Shown here: piece after piece, positions 18,168 to 27,308 of the stretch
Layout of the letters: every line of letters starts with the position of its first letter
How positions within the stretch are numbered: the stretch's first letter is position 1
Origin: Variovorax sp.
GTDB lineage: Bacteria > Pseudomonadota > Gammaproteobacteria > Burkholderiales > Burkholderiaceae_C
Direction of reading: 5' to 3'
Assembly: GCA_004210915.1 (NCBI GenBank)
Contig: SEGS01000007.1
Coordinates: 46,175-110,174 of the forward strand
DNA: 64,000 nucleotides
Program-made: the position numbers and the translations under genes
Notes under the pieces: model-generated
Databases searched by the model: none
Told to the model about the DNA's origin: nothing
The model's input: the letters and a program-made list of their open reading frames with translations, nothing else

Positions 18168-19678
18168 GGCGCGTGCGGTGCCGCCCGGGCAACGCACCTT
18201 GCCCGCGATGCTGCAGCGCCAGGCGGCGCAGCACGGCGCGCGCCCGCTGCTGCGCATCGGCGGGGAATCCTGGACGCATGGCGACGCGGCGGCGATCGCG
18301 GCCGGGCGTGCGGGCGCGCTGCGCGAGGCCGGCGTGGCACGGGGTGACCGCATCGCCATCCTGTGCGGCAACCGCGGCGAATTCATCGAGGCCTTCGTGG
18401 GAGCAGGCTGGCTCGGCGCGGTGATCGTGCCGGTCAACACCGCGTCGATGGGCCCGCAGATCGAATATTTCCTGGCCAACAGCGAGTCCCGGCTCCTGGT
18501 GATCGAAGCCGCGTTCCTCGAGCGGCTGGCCGGTGCCGACCTGCAACGCACCGGCTTGCAGGAAATCTGGATCGTGGGTGCGGCAACAACGGGCACCGAC
18601 TGGCCTGCGCCAGCAGGCGTGCGCGTTCAACCGTATCCGGCCGCGGCCGGGCGTGATCTGCCCGCATGCCCAGTATTTCTGGTGGGGTCTCAACAGCGCG
18701 GAAGTGCTGGGCGTCTCGGCCGACGACGTGCTGTGCACGACCTTGCCGCTGTTCCATATCAACGCGCTCAACACCTTCGCACAGGCGTCGCTCATGGGCT
18801 GCGAGGTGGTGTTCGAGTCGCGCTTCTCGGCCTCGGGCTTCTGGCCCGCCATGCGGGCCCATGGTGCGACCGTGGTCTACCTGCTGGGCGCGATGGTGCC
18901 GATCCTGCTGGCGCAGCCCGAAGGCGAGGGCGAGCGGTCGCACCGGGTGCGCATCGGCCTCGGGCCTGGCGTGCCGCCGGCCGCGGGCCAGGCCTTCCGG
19001 TCGCGAACCGGCGTCGCGCTGCTCGAGGGCTACGGCTCCACCGAAAGCAACTTCGCCATTGCCACGGCGCCCGACTCCCCGCGCGGCGGGGTCATGGGCT
19101 GGCTGCGGCCGGGCTTCGAGGCGCGCGTGGCCGATGCTGACGACGTGGCATTGCCGCCCGGCGAAGCCGGCGAACTGCTGCTCCGCGCCGACGAACCCTA
19201 TGCCTTTGCCAGCGGCTACTTCAACATGGCCGACAAGACGGTCGAGGCCTGGCGCAACCTGTGGTTCCACACGGGCGACCGCGTGGTGCAGGACCCCGAT
19301 GGCGCATTCCGCTTTATCGACCGCATCAAGGACGCGATCCGCCGGCGCGGCGAGAACATTTCCTCCTTCGAGGTCGAGCAGGTGCTGCTCGGCCACCCGG
19401 CGGTGGCGTCCTGCGCGGTCTATCCGGTGCAGTCCGAACTGGCCGAGGACGAAGTGATGACGGCGCTGGTGGCGCGCGCCGGCGCGTCCATCGATCCGGC
19501 CGAGGTGGCGCGCTTCTGCGAAAGCCGGCTGCCCTATTTCGCCGTGCCGCGCTACATCGACGTGGTGGCCGATCTGCCGCGCACCGAGAACGGGAAGGTG
19601 CAGAAATTCAAGCTGCGCGAGCGCGGTGTCGGGTCGGCCACCTGGGACGGCCGACCGGCCAGGGCTGCGCGGCCGTGA
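18157..19678 (+). pseudogene. AMP-dependent acyl-CoA ligase broken by an internal frameshifting deletion
   Basis: Two partial frames make one CaiC-like ligase. The N-terminal piece starts at ATG 18157 and reads well to about 18645 (ends VRVQPYPAAA). The C-terminal piece continues in the next frame from about 18648 (GVICPHAQYFWWG) to the stop at 19678, with YGSTES, WFHTGDRV, RRRGENISSFEVEQ and the ENGKVQKFK lysine region intact. Between them, where the ATP-binding YTSGTTGxxKG loop and about 25-35 residues should be, nothing remains, and the frame changes. The joint lies in the GC-rich run GGCCGCGGCCGGG, which suggests slippage or an assembly collapse. As written, no functional ligase can be made. 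The reading frame overlaps LivF by 11 bp. Confidence 0.85.
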
Positions 19679-20427
19679 GCGTGCAGCCGCAGGCACAGTC
19701 GCTGGCGGGGCGTATCGCCTTCGTCACGGGGGCAGGGCAGGGGCTGGGCGCCGACATCGCACGCGCGCTGCGCCAGGCGGGCGCGCAGGTCGCGTTCACC
19801 GATGTCGACGGCGAACTGGCCGCGAGCGTGGCTGCCGAAGTCGATGGGCTCGCGCTGGCACTCGACGTGCGCGACGAACAGGCCTTCAGCGCTGCTTTCG
19901 CGACCGCCGTGCGGCACTTCGGCGCGGTCGACATCCTGGTCAACAACGCCGCGCGCACGCCGACGACGTCCCTCTGGGATGTCGATGTGGCCGAGTGGGA
20001 CGACGTGCTGGCCATCAATCTGCGAGGCACCTTCTTCGGGTGCCGCATCGCCGGACGCCACATGCGCGAACGCCGCCAGGGGCGGATCGTCAACATCGCC
20101 TCGCTCGCCGGCCAGCAAGCCAGCACCGCGACCGGTGTGCACTACGCGGCGAGCAAGGCCGGCCAGTTCGCGCTGACGCGTGCCTTCGCGCAGGAACTGG
20201 CGCCGCAGGGCGTCACCGTGAACGCGCTGGCGCCGGCGGCCATCGCCAGCCCGGCGCTCGACGCGATGCCGGCCGACCGGCAAGCGGCGCTCGCAGCCGC
20301 GATCCCGGTGGGGCGCTTCGGGCAGGGCGAAGAGGTCGGCGCGGCCGTCGTGTACCTTGCGTCGCCCGCCGCCGCCTTCATGACCGGCGCCACGCTCGAC
20401 CTCAACGGCGGGCGCCTCATGCGCTGA
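19675..20427 (+). CDS. Short-chain dehydrogenase/reductase
   Basis: A 250-residue classical SDR with [12 protein letters not shown] (for NNAG), Ser in NIASLAGQQ and the catalytic YAASK. The GTG start at 19675 overlaps the ligase stop (GTGA), matching the coupling style of this operon. The role is oxidation or reduction of a hydroxyacyl or cyclic alcohol intermediate; the substrate is unknown. It is one of four SDR-type frames in the cluster. Confidence 0.86.
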   Translation: MSVQPQAQSLAGRIAFVTGAGQGLGADIARALRQAGAQVAFTDVDGELAASVAAEVDGLALALDVRDEQAFSAAFATAVRHFGAVDILVNNAARTPTTSLWDVDVAEWDDVLAINLRGTFFGCRIAGRHMRERRQGRIVNIASLAGQQASTATGVHYAASKAGQFALTRAFAQELAPQGVTVNALAPAAIASPALDAMPADRQAALAAAIPVGRFGQGEEVGAAVVYLASPAAAFMTGATLDLNGGRLMR

Positions 20428-20462
20428 GCGGCAGCGCGATTCAAAACAGGGAAGATCGCTCC

Positions 20463-21239
20463 ATGTCATCTCTTTCACTCTCTGGGCAACATGCCCTCGT
20501 CACCGGGGCCGCGCGCGGCATCGGCGCGGAGATTGCCCGCACCCTCGCGCGCGACGGCGCCGTGCTGACCCTGCTGGGCCGCGACGCCGATGCGCTGCAG
20601 CGCGTGGCCGCCACGCTGGACGGCGGCGGCCACGGCGTGGTCGCTGCCGATGTGGCGGATCCCGAGGCCGTCGCTGCCGCGTTCGCCACCGCACGTTCGG
20701 CACGCGGCCCGATCGACATTCTTGTGAACAATGCCGGCGCGGCCGAGAGTGCGCCCTTCCTCAAGACCTCGGTCGCGCTCTGGCAGCGGATGCTCTCGGT
20801 GAACCTGACCGGCAGCTTCCTGTGTGCCCAGGCGGCCCTCCCTGACATGCTCGCGCGTGGCGCAGGCCGGATCGTCAACATCGCCAGCACGGCCGGGCAG
20901 AAGGGCTATGCGTATGTCACGGCGTACACCGCAGCCAAGCACGGCGTGATCGGATTGACGCGGGCGCTCGCGCTCGAGGTCGCCCGCAAGGGCATCACCG
21001 TCAACGCCGTGTGCCCCGGCTACACCGACACCGACATCCTGCGCGACAGCGTGGCCAACGTGGTCGGCAAGACCGGCCGCAGCGAAGCCGATGCGCTGGC
21101 CGAGTTCTCGAGCGTGAACCCGCAAAAGCGCATCGTGCAACCTGCGGAAGTGGCCGATGCGGTGCGCTGGCTCTGCGGCCCTGCGGCAGCCGCCGTGACA
21201 GGCCAGTCCATCTCGGTTTCCGGCGGGGAGGTCACATGA
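20463..21239 (+). CDS. Short-chain dehydrogenase/reductase (3-hydroxyacyl-CoA dehydrogenase-like)
   Basis: A 258-residue SDR with [22 protein letters not shown] and YTAAK. The C-terminal stretch [20 protein letters not shown]...[19 protein letters not shown] is typical of 3-hydroxyacyl-CoA-dehydrogenase-like SDRs in aromatic-acid clusters. The ATG at 20463 follows the previous stop by 35 bp and has a GGAAGATC-type upstream site. The stop overlaps the MarR start (ATGA), putting enzyme and regulator in one transcript. Confidence 0.87.
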   Translation: MSSLSLSGQHALVTGAARGIGAEIARTLARDGAVLTLLGRDADALQRVAATLDGGGHGVVAADVADPEAVAAAFATARSARGPIDILVNNAGAAESAPFLKTSVALWQRMLSVNLTGSFLCAQAALPDMLARGAGRIVNIASTAGQKGYAYVTAYTAAKHGVIGLTRALALEVARKGITVNAVCPGYTDTDILRDSVANVVGKTGRSEADALAEFSSVNPQKRIVQPAEVADAVRWLCGPAAAAVTGQSISVSGGEVT

Positions 21240-21766
21240 CGAAGGACGATGCGTCGCACGCCACGCTCAGCGACGCCGAAGAACTGGGCTACGAGGCGCG
21301 CGCCGGCCGCGAAGACCACGCCATGCTCCGGCTGTGGCTGCGCCTCCTGGCCAGCACCACGCAGATCGAAGCCGAAATCCGCCGCCGCCTGCGCGAGCGC
21401 TTCGACATTTCGCTGGCGCGCTTCGACTACATGGCCCAGCTCTACCGCCACAAAGGCGGGCTGAAGATGCGCGTGCTGTCGCAGTACCTCATGGTCACCG
21501 GCGGCAACGTGACCGGCCTGACCGACGAGCTCGAGCGCGAAGGGATGGTGGTCCGATCGCCGAGTCCCGAGGACCGTCGTGCCTGGATCGTGAGCCTCTC
21601 GCCGAAGGGACTTCGCGCCTTCAAGGCCATCGCCGCCGAGCATGAGCAATGGATCCTCGAGATGTTCTCGGGCCTCGACATGAAGGCCGTCCAGCAGATG
21701 CACAGCCAGCTCGGACGGCTCCGCGTCCACGTGCTGCGCGGCGAGCCCGCAGGCGGGGAGGGTTGA
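21236..21766 (+). CDS. MarR-family transcriptional regulator
   Basis: A 176-residue winged-helix regulator. The recognition region [20 protein letters not shown] and the wing [21 protein letters not shown] match MarR proteins. Proteins of this family usually repress catabolic genes and are released by an aromatic ligand. It lies at the end of the operon and may autoregulate it. In Variovorax, MarR proteins are known to control auxin degradation, which fits the context, but the ligand is inferred. No clear operator was found inside the window because the operon promoter is outside it. Confidence 0.92.
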   Translation: MTKDDASHATLSDAEELGYEARAGREDHAMLRLWLRLLASTTQIEAEIRRRLRERFDISLARFDYMAQLYRHKGGLKMRVLSQYLMVTGGNVTGLTDELEREGMVVRSPSPEDRRAWIVSLSPKGLRAFKAIAAEHEQWILEMFSGLDMKAVQQMHSQLGRLRVHVLRGEPAGGEG

Positions 21767-21768
21767 GG

Positions 21769-22227
21769 ATGGATGCGCGCCCCGCACAGCCTGGAGCCCG
21801 TGGGACGGAGTTCCGCACCCGGCGCCTGATCCGTTTCTCCGACTGCGACCCCGCCGGGATCGTGTTCTACCCACAGTACTTCGTGATGTTCAACGGCCTG
21901 GTGGAGGACTGGGTCAACGAGGGCTTGGGCCTGCGCTACCACCAGCTGATCGCCGAACAGCGCATCGGCCTGCCGACGGTCAAGCTGGCGGTCGACTTCC
22001 GCGCGGTGAGCCGGATGGGCGACCGCGTCACGTTGGGGCTCACCGTGCGACGGCTCGGCCGGTCCTCGCTCACGCTGGCGGTGCGGTGCCTCGAGGAGGG
22101 CACGGATGCGGTGCGCGTCGAGATGGAGCAGGTGATCGTGACGACCTCGCTTGAAACGCACCGTGCCATCGCGATTCCGTCTTCGCTGCATGTGGCGATC
22201 CGGCGGGGGTTTCCTGCGGCGGCCTGA
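21769..22227 (+). CDS. Acyl-CoA thioesterase of the 4-hydroxybenzoyl-CoA thioesterase family
   Basis: A 152-residue hot-dog-fold protein. The motif FSDCDPAGIVFYPQYF holds the catalytic Asp of the 4HBT family and FYPQYF is typical. It should hydrolyse an aromatic or short acyl-CoA to free acid, as an outlet or overflow valve for CoA intermediates made by the ligase at 3444. It starts 2 bp after the MarR stop and is the last gene of the operon. No obvious intrinsic terminator follows. Confidence 0.9.
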   Translation: MDARPAQPGARGTEFRTRRLIRFSDCDPAGIVFYPQYFVMFNGLVEDWVNEGLGLRYHQLIAEQRIGLPTVKLAVDFRAVSRMGDRVTLGLTVRRLGRSSLTLAVRCLEEGTDAVRVEMEQVIVTTSLETHRAIAIPSSLHVAIRRGFPAAA

Positions 22228-22347
22228 TCCAGAGAATCGACAGGACAGGTCTTGAATGGCTTACGGTGGAGGCACCTGTCGGTCTGCGTTGCTGGGGCTG
22301 GCTGTCTTAGTCCGAGGTCATGCGCACGCCCGTGCCGCTTGCCTGCC

Positions 22348-23610
22348 TCAGATGGTTCCGTCGCTGCGCAGCCCGGAGATATCGTCCGCCGACATCCCGA
22401 GCAGTTCGCACAGAACATCGTCCGTATCCTGGCCCAACGTGGGCGGAGCCGTGATGTGGCGCATCGGCGTCGCCGACATTCGCACCGGGTTGGCGAGAAT
22501 GGGCATATCGCCAAGAACAGGATGCGTGAGCGTTCGGACGCCCTCGCGAGCGCGCACCTGTGGGTCGGCGAATACCGCCTGGAGGTCATTGATTGGTGCG
22601 CAAGGCACCCCGACGTCTTCAAGGGCTTCGATCCAGTGCTCAGCATTACGAGCAACCAGCAACGGCTCTATCAGAGACCGAAGTGAACTCTCATGCAACA
22701 CCCGGTTCGGCGAAGTGCAGAAACGCGGGTCATCGCTTAACGAAGGGCTGCCAACGACCTCGCAGAAGCGACGGAACTGTCCGTCGTTCCCTACCAGAAT
22801 CACCACGCGACGGTCGCGCGCCAAAAAGGTGCCGCTAGGAAACGTCACTGGGTTTGAGTTGCCCGTACGCTGCGGAAGCACCCCAGACGCCAGGTAGTTC
22901 ATGCCGAAGTACGAGAGCGCCGAGACGTGCACGTCAAGCAACCCGATGTCGATGTGCTGACCCTCCCCGGTGCGCTCCCTGTGCCGCAGCGCAGCGGTGA
23001 TTGCCAGCGCCGCGTGGATGCCTGTCATGAGGTCGATCACGGGCAGCCCGGCCCGAAGTGGCTCACCTCCGGGGCTTGAGTCGGGCTGACCTGTAAGGCT
23101 CATCAGTCCACCCATCGCCTGAATGATCGTGTCGTATCCAGGGCGATTGTTGTAGGGACCTGTCTGGCCGAATCCGGTGATGGAGCAGTAAATGAGACCC
23201 GGATTCTCCGCTGCAAGGGCAGCGTACGAGAGTCCGTGCCGCGCCAATGTGCCGACCTTGTAGTTCTCTATCAATACATCGGACCTGCGCGCCAGCTGCC
23301 GAACAATGTCGCAGCCCTTCGTGGTCCCGAAGTCCACGGTGACCGAACGCTTTCCACGATTGGCAGCGCAAAAGTAAGCCGACTGCCGCAGGTCCGGCCG
23401 CTTGGAGGACTGGAATGAGGGCTCCCAGCTGCGGCTGTCGTCGCCTCTCAGGGGGTGCTCCAGTTTGATGACATCGGCCCCCAGGTCGGCGAGCAGCTGC
23501 GCGGCCCATGGTCCGGCGAGCACGCGGGACATGTCGATGACCCGCACGCCATGCAGCGAAGACTCCGCGCCTGTCGGCAGTGCCTGAGTTGGCCGTCTGT
23601 CATCATTCAT
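22348..23610 (-). CDS. CaiB/BaiF-family CoA transferase
   Basis: A 420-residue class III CoA transferase that would move CoA between carboxylic acids. The opening LHGVRVIDMSRVLAGPWAAQ, FGTTKG, NYKVGTL, SITGFGQTGPY and GLMSLTGQ are all family marks. VIDLMTGIHAALAI contains the expected catalytic Asp. It is divergent from the LysR gene with only 32 bp between the start codons, so the regulator probably controls it. Base composition is visibly less GC-rich than the cluster to the left, which supports separate acquisition. Confidence 0.93.
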   Translation of the reverse strand: MNDDRRPTQALPTGAESSLHGVRVIDMSRVLAGPWAAQLLADLGADVIKLEHPLRGDDSRSWEPSFQSSKRPDLRQSAYFCAANRGKRSVTVDFGTTKGCDIVRQLARRSDVLIENYKVGTLARHGLSYAALAAENPGLIYCSITGFGQTGPYNNRPGYDTIIQAMGGLMSLTGQPDSSPGGEPLRAGLPVIDLMTGIHAALAITAALRHRERTGEGQHIDIGLLDVHVSALSYFGMNYLASGVLPQRTGNSNPVTFPSGTFLARDRRVVILVGNDGQFRRFCEVVGSPSLSDDPRFCTSPNRVLHESSLRSLIEPLLVARNAEHWIEALEDVGVPCAPINDLQAVFADPQVRAREGVRTLTHPVLGDMPILANPVRMSATPMRHITAPPTLGQDTDDVLCELLGMSADDISGLRSDGTI

Positions 23611-23642
23611 TCGGTTTGACGCTTTGCAGATTCGAGGTGTTG

Positions 23643-24581
23643 ATGGAATTTCGTGAGATCCGCTATTTCCTTGCCGTCGCTGAGGAGCTGCATTTCGGGC
23701 GCGCTGCTGCGCGGCTGAACATTTCGCAGCCGCCGCTGACTCAACACATAAAAAAGCTGGAGGCGGACCTTGGCGTACGGCTTTTTGATCGCAACCGAAG
23801 AACGGTCAAGTTGACCGAATCCGGAAAGGCGATGGTCGATGAAGCGCGCCGCATACTCGGCGACATCGACGGCATTCGACGCATCGTGCAGCGAACCGGG
23901 CTCGGCGAGACGGGAATGATTCGCGCAGGGTTCATGAGTTCGGCGCCATTCGCGAAGGCGCGTGAGCTGTACACCTGCCTTGCGCGCGAACTTCGCGGCA
24001 TCAGTGTGACATGGCATGGGCTCACCACCAGCGAACAGATCCGCGCACTGCAGCTGCAGCAGATCGATGTGGGTTTCGTGCATCTGCCCGCCGAGCACCC
24101 GGGTTTGAAGGTTCATCCGATTGTGGGCGGGCGCTTGGTGATCGCCGTCCATGCATCGCATCCTATGGCCGCGCGTGCGTCGGCACCATTGAAGGCGTTC
24201 AGTACGGACGGATTCATACTGCCGCCAAGAGAAAGTGCACCGGGTTTCTATGACTTGATCATCGCAACCTGCAACGGTGCTGGCTTCAGCCCGGCCATTC
24301 CGCACCATGCGCGTGACATGCTGGCCATGATCAGTCTGGTTTCGATTGGCTCCGGCGTTTCGGTTGTTCCACGTTGGCTCACCAGTGCGGGCTTTCCAGA
24401 CGTGCGATTTCTCGAAATTGCCGGACGCGTTCCGCAAGTCCAGCTTGCATTGGCCTGGAACCCGCTCAACAAATCCGCAGCACTGAAGCGGGCGCTGACA
24501 GCCTTCCAGGTGCTGCTCGCGAGCGAACCCGCAAGCAAGAGGACAACGAAGCGGCCCCGACGCGCTTTCGCAGAGCAATAG
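23643..24581 (+). CDS. LysR-family transcriptional regulator
   Basis: A 312-residue regulator. The N-terminal helix-turn-helix (residues 1-60) reads MEFREIRYFLAVAEELHFGR followed by AAARLNISQPPLTQHIKKLE; the effector domain follows. ATG 23643 is used because the HTH begins directly after it; the longer frame from 23580 would add residues atypical for LysR. It is divergent from the CaiB transferase and convergent with the Bug protein gene. It is likely to respond to the acid metabolised by the CaiB and enoyl-CoA hydratase genes. Confidence 0.92.
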   Translation: MEFREIRYFLAVAEELHFGRAAARLNISQPPLTQHIKKLEADLGVRLFDRNRRTVKLTESGKAMVDEARRILGDIDGIRRIVQRTGLGETGMIRAGFMSSAPFAKARELYTCLARELRGISVTWHGLTTSEQIRALQLQQIDVGFVHLPAEHPGLKVHPIVGGRLVIAVHASHPMAARASAPLKAFSTDGFILPPRESAPGFYDLIIATCNGAGFSPAIPHHARDMLAMISLVSIGSGVSVVPRWLTSAGFPDVRFLEIAGRVPQVQLALAWNPLNKSAALKRALTAFQVLLASEPASKRTTKRPRRAFAEQ

Positions 24582-24601
24582 GAACTGCACAGCTGCGCCG
24601 T

Positions 24602-25576
24602 TCAGATCTTCAGATCCCGTACACGGATCAGCTTGCCCCATTTTTCGTGCTCGGCGCGTAAGAAGCGTTCGAAATCGACCGGTTTGCTGGCAATCCAGGT
24701 GCCACCTTGCAGAGAGATGGACTCCTGCAGCGCCGCGTCCTGGGTGCCTTTCTCCACGGCGCCGTACAGTGTCTGCACGACTTGCGGCGAAAGACCTGCC
24801 GGACCGAAAAGCCCGCCCCATGAATCCAGCGCATATCCCGTGACACCTTGCTCGCTGACGGTGCGCACATCCGGGAACACACGTGTGCGTTGGCTACCGC
24901 CGCTGGCGATGAGCTTGACCTTGCCGGCGCGGATGTGTGGCACAGCTGCAGAAGTGGAGGTGAACATCAACTGCACAGTCCCACCCATCAAATCAACGAT
25001 GGCTGCACCATCGCCCTTGTAAGGCACATGCGTCATTTCTACATTGGCCATCGTCTTGAACAATTCACCTGCCATGTGATAGGGCCCGCCCGGACCCGAC
25101 GAGGCGTAGTTCGTGTCTTTGCCTTTGCGTTGCAGGTAGTCGATGAGGCTCGGAACATCGGTCACCGGCAACGACGGATGGACGATCAGCACGGTGTCGA
25201 AGGTGACCAGGCAGCTGACCGGTGTGAAGTCCTTGAGCGGGTTGTATGGCACTTTTTCCAGATGAGGAGCAATTGTCAGCGCGCCGATTCCGCCCACGAG
25301 CAGGGTGTATCCGTCCGCTGGCGCAAGCGCGACCGCCTCCGTGCCAACTCGCCCATTTGCGCCCGTACGGTTGTCGATGACGATGCTCTGTCCAAGCGAC
25401 TGGCTCATGGATCTTGCGATGACACGCGCATTGTTGTCGGTCGCCCCACCGGGAGGAAACGGCACGATGACACGCAAAGGCCGCTGGGGATAGCCCTGTT
25501 GCGCCACGGATGTGCGGGCGGTGAGTGCCGATGCGGCGGTGCCGGCAAGGGAAAGCATGAGACTTCGACGATTCAT
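24602..25576 (-). CDS. Bug-family (TctC-like) periplasmic solute-binding protein
   Basis: A 324-residue tripartite tricarboxylate transporter receptor with a Tat/Sec-like N-terminus (MNRRSLMLSLAGTAASALTA) and the Bug hallmark PFPPGGATDNNARV, IDNRTGANGRVG and GGIGALTIAPHL. It binds a carboxylate in the periplasm. No TctA/TctB membrane genes are in the window, a frequent situation for Bug proteins in beta-proteobacteria. It is the last gene of a four-gene minus-strand operon with two enoyl-CoA hydratases. Confidence 0.92.
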   Translation of the reverse strand: MNRRSLMLSLAGTAASALTARTSVAQQGYPQRPLRVIVPFPPGGATDNNARVIARSMSQSLGQSIVIDNRTGANGRVGTEAVALAPADGYTLLVGGIGALTIAPHLEKVPYNPLKDFTPVSCLVTFDTVLIVHPSLPVTDVPSLIDYLQRKGKDTNYASSGPGGPYHMAGELFKTMANVEMTHVPYKGDGAAIVDLMGGTVQLMFTSTSAAVPHIRAGKVKLIASGGSQRTRVFPDVRTVSEQGVTGYALDSWGGLFGPAGLSPQVVQTLYGAVEKGTQDAALQESISLQGGTWIASKPVDFERFLRAEHEKWGKLIRVRDLKI

Positions 25577-25589
25577 GGTGTTTTCCTTT

Positions 25590-26387
25590 TCAGTTGCCCA
25601 GAAAGGCTCGTGGCTTGCGCTTTTCGACGAACGCGCGTGCGCTCTCTGCGAAGTCCGCCGTGAGGTGCAATTGCATGGGCTCCGTCAAAAGGGCGGCGCG
25701 CCGCTCCGCTTCTTCCATTTCAGCGCGTCGTGCCCGGACCAGGGCGCGCACGCTCAAGGGGGGGTTGGCTGCGATCTGGAGGGCCAGATCGACCGCCATC
25801 CGAACGTGCTCGCCGGAGGGCGCGACGCGGTCAACAAGACCGTCGGCATGCGCTTCCTCCGCCGTGAAGTAGCGCCCCGTGAGCCCCATTTCCATCGCAA
25901 AGCCCGGGCTTCCGCGAAGCCGCATCAGGAAGGCATAACGTACTGGCGACAATCCGCGCGGAGTTTCCGTCACCTGGAATTGCGTACCGGACTCAGCCAC
26001 CACCATGTCGGCGCTCAGCATGATGCCAAGGCCCATGCCGATGGCATAGCCGTGCGCTGCCGCAACAACTGGCTTCCAGTTGACACTCCGGGTAAAGACA
26101 TCCGCACCACGCGCGCCCCAGCCTTCGGGCCCGCCCAGCGCTAGCAGTTCTTCGCGACTGCGCATCTGCCTTTGCTGGACATCGGCTCCACTCGAGAATG
26201 CGCGGCCGTGTCCGCTGAGTACGGCAACCCTGGCTTCATCCTCTGAGTCGAAGCGCCGCAGCGCTGCAACCAGCGCGACAACCAGCTCGTCGCTGAATGC
26301 ATTCAGCTTCTGCGGGCGGTTCAATCCCAGGAACGCGATGGGTCCATCGCGGCGGTAAGTGACAAGGTCGGTAGACAGTTCGTTCAT
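25590..26387 (-). CDS. Enoyl-CoA hydratase/isomerase-family protein
   Basis: A 265-residue crotonase-fold protein: IAFLGLNRPQKLNAFSDEL at the start, the oxyanion-hole region GRAFSSGADVQ and the second oxyanion helix GYAIGMGLGIMLSADMVVA. It should act on an enoyl-CoA intermediate of an acid activated by the CaiB transferase. The start at 26387 is chosen because the family's domain begins there; upstream in-frame sequence lies within the other hydratase gene's antisense. It is followed at 13 bp by the Bug protein gene. Confidence 0.9.
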   Translation of the reverse strand: MNELSTDLVTYRRDGPIAFLGLNRPQKLNAFSDELVVALVAALRRFDSEDEARVAVLSGHGRAFSSGADVQQRQMRSREELLALGGPEGWGARGADVFTRSVNWKPVVAAAHGYAIGMGLGIMLSADMVVAESGTQFQVTETPRGLSPVRYAFLMRLRGSPGFAMEMGLTGRYFTAEEAHADGLVDRVAPSGEHVRMAVDLALQIAANPPLSVRALVRARRAEMEEAERRAALLTEPMQLHLTADFAESARAFVEKRKPRAFLGN

Positions 26388-26445
26388 GATGGAAGAGGTT
26401 TTGGCGATGCGCGATGCGCGGGGCCGGGATCGGAGGGTCAGCCGT

Positions 26446-27234
26446 TCATCTGCCGTGCACTTGCGGCACGCGTCCTTCACGCCACGCACCATGCGCCTCG
26501 CGCGCGTCCTCCGTGTTCTCCAATGCCATGAAGCGGTAGACGTCGCACAGGGCGGCATCTGCGAGGTTGGGGATGTCCTGACCCCGGTTGAGCGATTCCT
26601 TGACCATGCGTACCGCAAGCGGTGGCAACGCGGAGATTTCCTGCGCGATCTCCATCGCCTTGTCCATGAGCGTCTCCGGAGGGACGAGCCACTGTGCGAG
26701 ACCAATGCGATAGGCCTCGCGGGCGTCGATCGGATAGCCCAGCGATGCGCGCATCGCGTGCCCGCGGCCGACCCAGCGTGCCAGTCGCACGCTGCCGCCG
26801 TAGGCTGGCAAGATGCCCAGCTTGACTTGCGGCAACCGCCACTCGGCATCTTCAGATGCAACCACGATGTCGCAACAGAACGTCGCGATACAGCCAATGC
26901 CGATCGCGTAACCGTTGACTGCCGCAATCACCGGCTTCGGAAATTCGGTCAAAAGGTGCGAGACGAAGCGCCGCCATTTCGGCAGCCCTTCGATAAAGCC
27001 CGCTGGCGATTCGTTGCGATGCGTACGTTCATCTTTCAGATTGGCGCCGGCAGAGAAGGCTCTTCCGGCTGGATCTCCGGTGAGGATCACGCAACGGACT
27101 TCAGGGTCGTCCTCGAGCTGCGAGAGCGTTTCGATCAGGCCCTGATTGAAGTCTTCGTCCCAGGCATTCCGACCGTCGGGGCGGCTGAGCGTGAGGACGA
27201 CAACGGGCCCGCTGCGTTCATGAAGAAGCGGCAT
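26446..27234 (-). CDS. Enoyl-CoA hydratase/isomerase-family protein
   Basis: A 262-residue crotonase-fold protein with VVVLTLSRPDGRNAWDEDF, the oxyanion-hole motif GRAFSAGANLKDE and YAIGIGCIATFCCDIVVA. It is paralogous to but distinct from the neighbouring hydratase. Two hydratases in series suggest successive hydration or isomerisation steps, or two acyl substrates. It is transcribed after the Bug gene at 27309 and before the second hydratase. Confidence 0.9.
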   Translation of the reverse strand: MPLLHERSGPVVVLTLSRPDGRNAWDEDFNQGLIETLSQLEDDPEVRCVILTGDPAGRAFSAGANLKDERTHRNESPAGFIEGLPKWRRFVSHLLTEFPKPVIAAVNGYAIGIGCIATFCCDIVVASEDAEWRLPQVKLGILPAYGGSVRLARWVGRGHAMRASLGYPIDAREAYRIGLAQWLVPPETLMDKAMEIAQEISALPPLAVRMVKESLNRGQDIPNLADAALCDVYRFMALENTEDAREAHGAWREGRVPQVHGR

Positions 27235-27308
27235 ATCAAACTTTCTTGAGAAAGGGCGCTCCAGGAGCGCGAGTGGGTAATCCAGGAGCCAACTGGCTCA
27301 GAACCGGA

